The position numbers and the translations under genes were made by a program. A model generated the notes under the pieces. The model saw nothing but the letters and a program-made list of their open reading frames with translations. It ran no database searches and was not told the origin of the DNA. A stretch of DNA of 64,000 nt from Marinobacter persicus (GTDB lineage Bacteria; Pseudomonadota; Gammaproteobacteria; Pseudomonadales; Oleiphilaceae), in the NCBI RefSeq assembly GCF_002934325.1, contig NZ_PTIV01000010.1, forward strand, positions 1-64,000. The letters run 5' to 3'. The stretch's first letter is position 1. The number at the start of each line of letters is the position of its first letter. Shown one piece after another: positions 60,317 to 64,000 of this stretch.

Positions 60317-61683
60317 AAAACGTACTCTGCACCCTGCTCACTCTGGCAAGCCTGCTCGCGGCATCCCTGCCGGTCACGGCGCAAAGCCGGGACGCCTTCC
60401 TTGAGCTCTCCGCGGACAAAGCCGAAGTCTATGTCCAGGAACAGCTGATCCTCAGTGTGCAGCTGTATTTCTCCGGAGCATTGGTCCAGGGCGAACTGTC
60501 CGAACCCTCGCACCCGAATGCCATCATTGAAAGGCTTGGCAGCCAGCGGGAATCGGTGCAGTTCCGGGACGGCGTCCGGTATCAGGTCATCGAACGGCGT
60601 TATGCCATTTTCCCCCAACGCCCGGGTACGCTCACACTGCCGGCCATCCACTTCGAAGGCCATGTCCGTGATTCCTCAAGGCGACTGCAGGCGGTTAAAG
60701 ACCGTCAACAACTTTACGATGTACCGGTGAAGCCAATACCCGATGCTTATCCAGCCAACACACCATGGCTGCCCGCCCGCGATGTAACCTTAACCAGTGA
60801 CGGCCTGCCGGCATCGAAGGAACTGGAGGCAGGACGAAACCTGACACGTCAGCTCACCCTGGAGGTGAACGGACTGCCAGCAGAAGCCCTGCCTGCATTC
60901 CCGCAAACCGGCTCGCCGGCAATCCGTCAGTACCCGGATCAGCCGGAACGGCACACACAGGCCTCGCCCGACGGGCTGCAGGGAATTCTCCAGCAAAGCT
61001 TTGCGCTGGTTCCGGTAGAAGCCGGGCCGGCTTCGGTGCCGGAGTTGACGGTGTATTGGTGGAATACCCAAACCGATCGGCTTGAACAGGCAGCATTACC
61101 TGCCCGGAACTACCAGATCAGCGGTTCCCAGCCGTCGTTGGAAGCGCCGGCCCCAGCCGACACACCGACCATGGATGCGGAGGATGCGCCGGGCACCAAC
61201 AAAGAGGCGGAAAATCACGACATGTCAGTCTGGTTCTGGAGCACCCTTCTGTTCGCTGGCCTGTGGCTGGCAACGCTCGTGCTCTGGTGGCGTACCAGGG
61301 GACCAGCGGATAAAGCACGGAGAAAGCCCGCTCAGCAAACCCATGAAACGGACAAACAGGCCTATGAGCGATTGATCCAGGCGATCAAAGACAGCTCTCC
61401 CCGCACCTCCGCACTTCTGGTGCACTGGGCCATCCAAAAGTACGCCGGAAAACGCTTTGTCACTACCCAGGATGTGCTTCGTTACTTAAGGGATGCGGAG
61501 CTGGAAGCCGCCTTGACGGCCTTTGAGGAAAGCCTGTTCTCGATGAAGGGCCAGGACCAGCCAGTGCCGAAGGCACAAAGAGAGCGCCTGATTCAGGCAA
61601 TCGAGAAGGCAAAGCGAGGAAACGCCGGGACGACAAAGCCCACTGGCCTGCCGCCTCTCTACCCGCCGGGACTGTCAGGGTGA
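60310..61683 (+). CDS. batD: BatD (oxygen-tolerance/envelope) protein
   Basis: This 457-residue protein has a signal peptide (cleavage near V-T-A-Q, residue 25). BatD beta-sandwich repeats follow, with Y-V-Q-E-Q-L-I-L-S-V-Q-L near residue 35, then a membrane helix at about 305-330 and a cytoplasmic C-terminal domain. It ends the MoxR/Bat row and overlaps the VWA-TPR gene by 7 nt. Its partners are probably the BatA and BatB-like proteins through their periplasmic parts. It is convergent with ccmI; only a weak stem lies between. Confidence 0.9.
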
Positions 61684-61707
61684 CAGCCTCGACGGGTACA
61701 ACATTCA

Positions 61708-62976
61708 TCAGTTGGTGAGCTGCTCGTCAATGACCAGCAGTACAGGCTGCCCCTGTTCTCCAGGAGCCATAACGCTGGCCTGCACCTGACCCTGCCAGTC
61801 ACCCGGCTGAGGCTGCACACTGCCGGTGCGGCTCAGGCGCGCAACGACGGTCACCTCTTGCTGTCCGGAAATGGCGGCTTGAGGCGACATCGCGTAATTG
61901 TCATCCAGGCGAATGTCCGCCGGCAGATTACCAGCCGTCATCCGCGCCACCGCCAGCGGTGGGCCGTCCGATGCGCCAACCGGCCGGGCAAAAATGAACA
62001 ATGTAGTGTCGTCTGAAACCTGCTGTTTCACGTCCTCGGCCAGGGAAACGCGCAGATCTACCCCTTCGCTGGCCACCGGTTCAGGCGCCTGGGGCACCGG
62101 GGGTGTTTCACCCAACCGGCGATAGGCTTCAGCAACACCCTCGCGGATAGAGGCCACCTGGGGGTGATCCGGGGCAACTTCCAGAATGCGCTCCCAGGAC
62201 TCGATTGCCTCCCGATAGTTTTCCTGGCCAAACGCATAAATGCCTTCCAGGCCCAGCGAATTCACTTCGTCAGGGTTCAATGCCTTGGCTGCCTCAATGG
62301 TATCCACCACCTCCGGCGTCATCTGCCCCTGGCTGGCAAAGAACTGTGCCTGGGCCGCCAGACCGAGTGCAGTGGCACGGGCATTGGCATTACCTTCAAC
62401 CACATCCGCCAGCTGCTGATAGGCGCGGGATGCCTTTTCATACTGTTCTATACGCATGTAAGTCTGGCCCAACATGGCCCAGCCTTCAGCGTTATCGGGG
62501 CTTTCCTCCAGGCGATCACGCAACTGCTCCGCCAGCTCCGCCATACGCACGGCCTTGTTGCCGCCGGAGGCTTCCATCTCCTGCATGGTGATGAACTGTT
62601 CAACCTGGTCCATCGCGCCCCATTGCTGGTACCCCAGATAGGTACCCACTGGCAGAAAAACCAGGGCAATCAGCGCCACCACGATGGCACTGCGACGACC
62701 GGGCACGCGTTTCTCGGGTGCCTGGTTCTCCGGCACGTCATCAAGCATGGCACCGGCCAGTTCCTCTTTGAGCTGATCAAAGCTCTCATCGTCCAGAATG
62801 CCGGCTTCATGTTCCCGCTCAAGCTCTTTCAGACGGGAACGGTACGCCAGCAGGTTCTGGTGTCGAAGGTCCGCTTCGATCCGCGCCTTGGGCCGGTGGA
62901 AAAACACCGGGTAAAGCACGAAAACAAGCGCAAAAAGAATGAATACCGTTGCGGCAATCCAGAATGTTTCGGTCAT
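61708..62976 (-). CDS. ccmI: cytochrome c biogenesis protein CcmI (TPR)
   Basis: This 422-residue protein of the System I cytochrome c pathway holds apocytochrome for heme ligation with CcmF/CcmH. An N-terminal helix (5-25), a short cytoplasmic loop with a leucine-zipper-like segment (L-K-E-L-E-R-E-H), and a second helix (about 94-115) are followed by periplasmic TPR repeats (about 150-280) and a C-terminal beta-rich domain. It is the most distal ccm gene here, 54 nt after ccmH. Confidence 0.92.
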   Translation of the reverse strand: MTETFWIAATVFILFALVFVLYPVFFHRPKARIEADLRHQNLLAYRSRLKELEREHEAGILDDESFDQLKEELAGAMLDDVPENQAPEKRVPGRRSAIVVALIALVFLPVGTYLGYQQWGAMDQVEQFITMQEMEASGGNKAVRMAELAEQLRDRLEESPDNAEGWAMLGQTYMRIEQYEKASRAYQQLADVVEGNANARATALGLAAQAQFFASQGQMTPEVVDTIEAAKALNPDEVNSLGLEGIYAFGQENYREAIESWERILEVAPDHPQVASIREGVAEAYRRLGETPPVPQAPEPVASEGVDLRVSLAEDVKQQVSDDTTLFIFARPVGASDGPPLAVARMTAGNLPADIRLDDNYAMSPQAAISGQQEVTVVARLSRTGSVQPQPGDWQGQVQASVMAPGEQGQPVLLVIDEQLTN

Positions 62977-63030
62977 GGGTCAGGTTTCGTTATTCGGTAC
63001 GTGTAAAAACCATTAGCGCGTGGAACGTTC

Positions 63031-63516
63031 TCAGCCCTTGGCCGATTCGTCGCTCTCACCCGCCAGGATACGTTCGGCCTTGCGTTTGTCTTCCTGGCTG
63101 AGGGTTTCGCCCTGCTGTTCACGCTGGCGCGACCGCATGACCACACCAACAACCACCAGGAACCCACCAATCACCGCTATCGCCGGAAAGGCCCAGAGCA
63201 GGATGGTGCGCCGGTCCACCGGCGGTTTGTACTGGACAAACTCACCGAAACGGCTCACCAGGGCGTCCACGATTTCCTCGTTGGAAGCGCCGTTTTTCAT
63301 CATTCGGTAGACTTCATCCCGCATGTCCTGGGAGATCGCAGAATTGGAATCCGCAATGTTGTTGTTCTGGCACTTGGGGCAACGAAGTTCGGCAATCAGA
63401 TTCTGGTAACGCTGTTCCTCGGCTCGTGTATCAAAGTCGTAAACGTCTTTGACTTCAGCCTGAACCGTGAAACTCAGCGCGAAAAGAGCGAACAACAGGA
63501 TCGGAAAACGGCGCAT
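63031..63516 (-). CDS. ccmH: cytochrome c biogenesis protein CcmH (thioredox subunit)
   Basis: This 161-residue protein has a signal peptide, the redox motif L-R-C46-P-K-C49-Q, a three-helix domain, and a C-terminal membrane helix (about 104-126). It reduces the Cys-X-X-Cys-His sites of apocytochrome c for heme attachment. Its ATG shares one base with the ccmG stop (TGATG). Confidence 0.95.
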   Translation of the reverse strand: MRRFPILLFALFALSFTVQAEVKDVYDFDTRAEEQRYQNLIAELRCPKCQNNNIADSNSAISQDMRDEVYRMMKNGASNEEIVDALVSRFGEFVQYKPPVDRRTILLWAFPAIAVIGGFLVVVGVVMRSRQREQQGETLSQEDKRKAERILAGESDESAKG

Positions 63517-64000
63517 CAGCTATTACCCTTCGCTTTGTTGATCACTGGCAACAACTCCTGTTCCCAGACTTTCTGGTTCACAACTCCGACATGGCGATAC
63601 TGGACCACGCCGTCGGCATCAATCACGAAGGTTTCGGGTGCGCCATAAACCCCCAGGTCAAAGCCCAGTTTGCCCTTGGGATCGAAGATAATGGTTTCGT
63701 AGGGATTGCCCAGCTGATTCAGGAAACGGAAGGCCGCCTCCCGCTCATCCTTGTAGTTGAGCCCAACAATCCGCACGCCCTTGTCCTTCGACAAACGCAT
63801 CAGGTACTTGTGCTCGTCCCAGCAGGAGGGGCACCATTCCGCCCAAACATTCAGCAATGACACCTCACCCTTGAGCAGCGACGTATCCAGGCGGCGCTCC
63901 GGGTCATTCAGGCTTTCCAGGCTGAATTCAGGTACCGGCTTACCGATCAGTACCGACTCCAGCCGGGTGGGATCCTTGCCAATACCGGCGAAAAGGAACA
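63516..64000 (-). CDS. ccmG: CcmG/DsbE thiol:disulfide interchange protein, 5' end outside window
   Basis: This partial gene holds at least the last 160 residues of a membrane-anchored thioredoxin-fold protein. The active site is W-C-P-S-C, and the CcmG-specific G-V-Y-G-A-P-E-T-F-V-I-D cis-Pro region is present. The reading frame stays open to the window edge with P-E-F-S-L-E-S-L upstream of the active site, so a GTG at 63863 is internal and not the start. It passes reducing power to CcmH. Confidence 0.93.
   Translation of the reverse strand, partial: FLFAGIGKDPTRLESVLIGKPVPEFSLESLNDPERRLDTSLLKGEVSLLNVWAEWCPSCWDEHKYLMRLSKDKGVRIVGLNYKDEREAAFRFLNQLGNPYETIIFDPKGKLGFDLGVYGAPETFVIDADGVVQYRHVGVVNQKVWEQELLPVINKAKGNS

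Noticed and set aside
63516..63863. A complete 115-residue thioredoxin-like protein starting at the GTG at 63863
   Set aside because: The frame stays open to the window edge and encodes typical CcmG residues before the active site, so the gene is cut off by the window and not short.

Overview
The window is a contiguous, gene-dense piece of a marine gammaproteobacterial chromosome, most likely Marinobacter or a close relative. The assignment is inference. It rests on a complete Na+-translocating NADH:quinone reductase (Nqr) operon, a Pseudomonas-like gene order (sthA / nqr / gap / mfd / csiV / methylthioinosine phosphorylase / psrA), the gltX-tRNA-Ala-tRNA-Glu arrangement, and moderately GC-rich codon use throughout. 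I see no insertion sequences, phage genes, integrase or CRISPR array. Almost everything is core metabolism, envelope or regulation.

Layout. 1-205: a fragment of a hairpin-rich, apparently non-coding element cut by the window edge. 270-4103: rraA and ppsA, divergent from the PEP-synthase regulator ppsR. 4183-8617: a PreP-like M16 protease, a small membrane protein and a two-domain T-fold (QueD-like) protein. 8749-10505: gltX with tRNA-Ala(GGC) and tRNA-Glu(TTC). 10602-12475: a Zur-box-controlled znuA and an AEC transporter. 12515-17800: a redox operon (small PepSY protein, DUF2271 protein, PepSY/flavodoxin/FNR membrane reductase) divergent from its presumed two-component system. 17813-22000: selD, a Cys/Met-type PLP lyase, a 39-residue lysine-rich protein, an Fnr/Anr regulator and a CBS protein. 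22048-29087: a heme-motif GGDEF-EAL protein, dusA, tal, a TerB-like protein, a divergent DAHP synthase and a glycerophosphodiesterase. 29120-37788: sthA, nqrM, apbE and nqrFEDCBA, all on the minus strand. 38115-43336: a GAPDH with a long N-terminal extension, and mfd. 43361-48338: csiV, then a compact minus-strand operon psrA / L,D-transpeptidase / MscS / methylthioinosine phosphorylase, then an unknown membrane protein. 48465-55025: ribE, rsmC and the giant NAD-glutamate dehydrogenase. 55190-61683: a MoxR/Bat operon. 61708-64000: ccmI, ccmH and the 3' part of ccmG.

How it fits together. Two flavin-based electron-transfer systems share the window. The Nqr complex carries ApbE flavinylation motifs in NqrB and NqrC, and its assembly factors ApbE and NqrM are in the same gene cluster. 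About 16 kb away, the predicted exported DUF2271 protein has the same type of motif (D-x-x-T-G-A-S) and sits in an operon with a membrane PepSY/flavodoxin reductase. ApbE from the Nqr cluster could modify both. This is the most interesting hypothesis here, although flavinylation of DUF2271-type proteins has been proposed before in comparative-genomic work. Other notable points are a periplasmic CXXCH motif in a dual c-di-GMP enzyme, an in-frame 13-copy CAGCAA repeat encoding polyglutamine in a Bat protein, an exact PsrA operator in front of psrA, a clear Zur box in front of znuA, and a type I-beta DAHP synthase with altered active-site residues.
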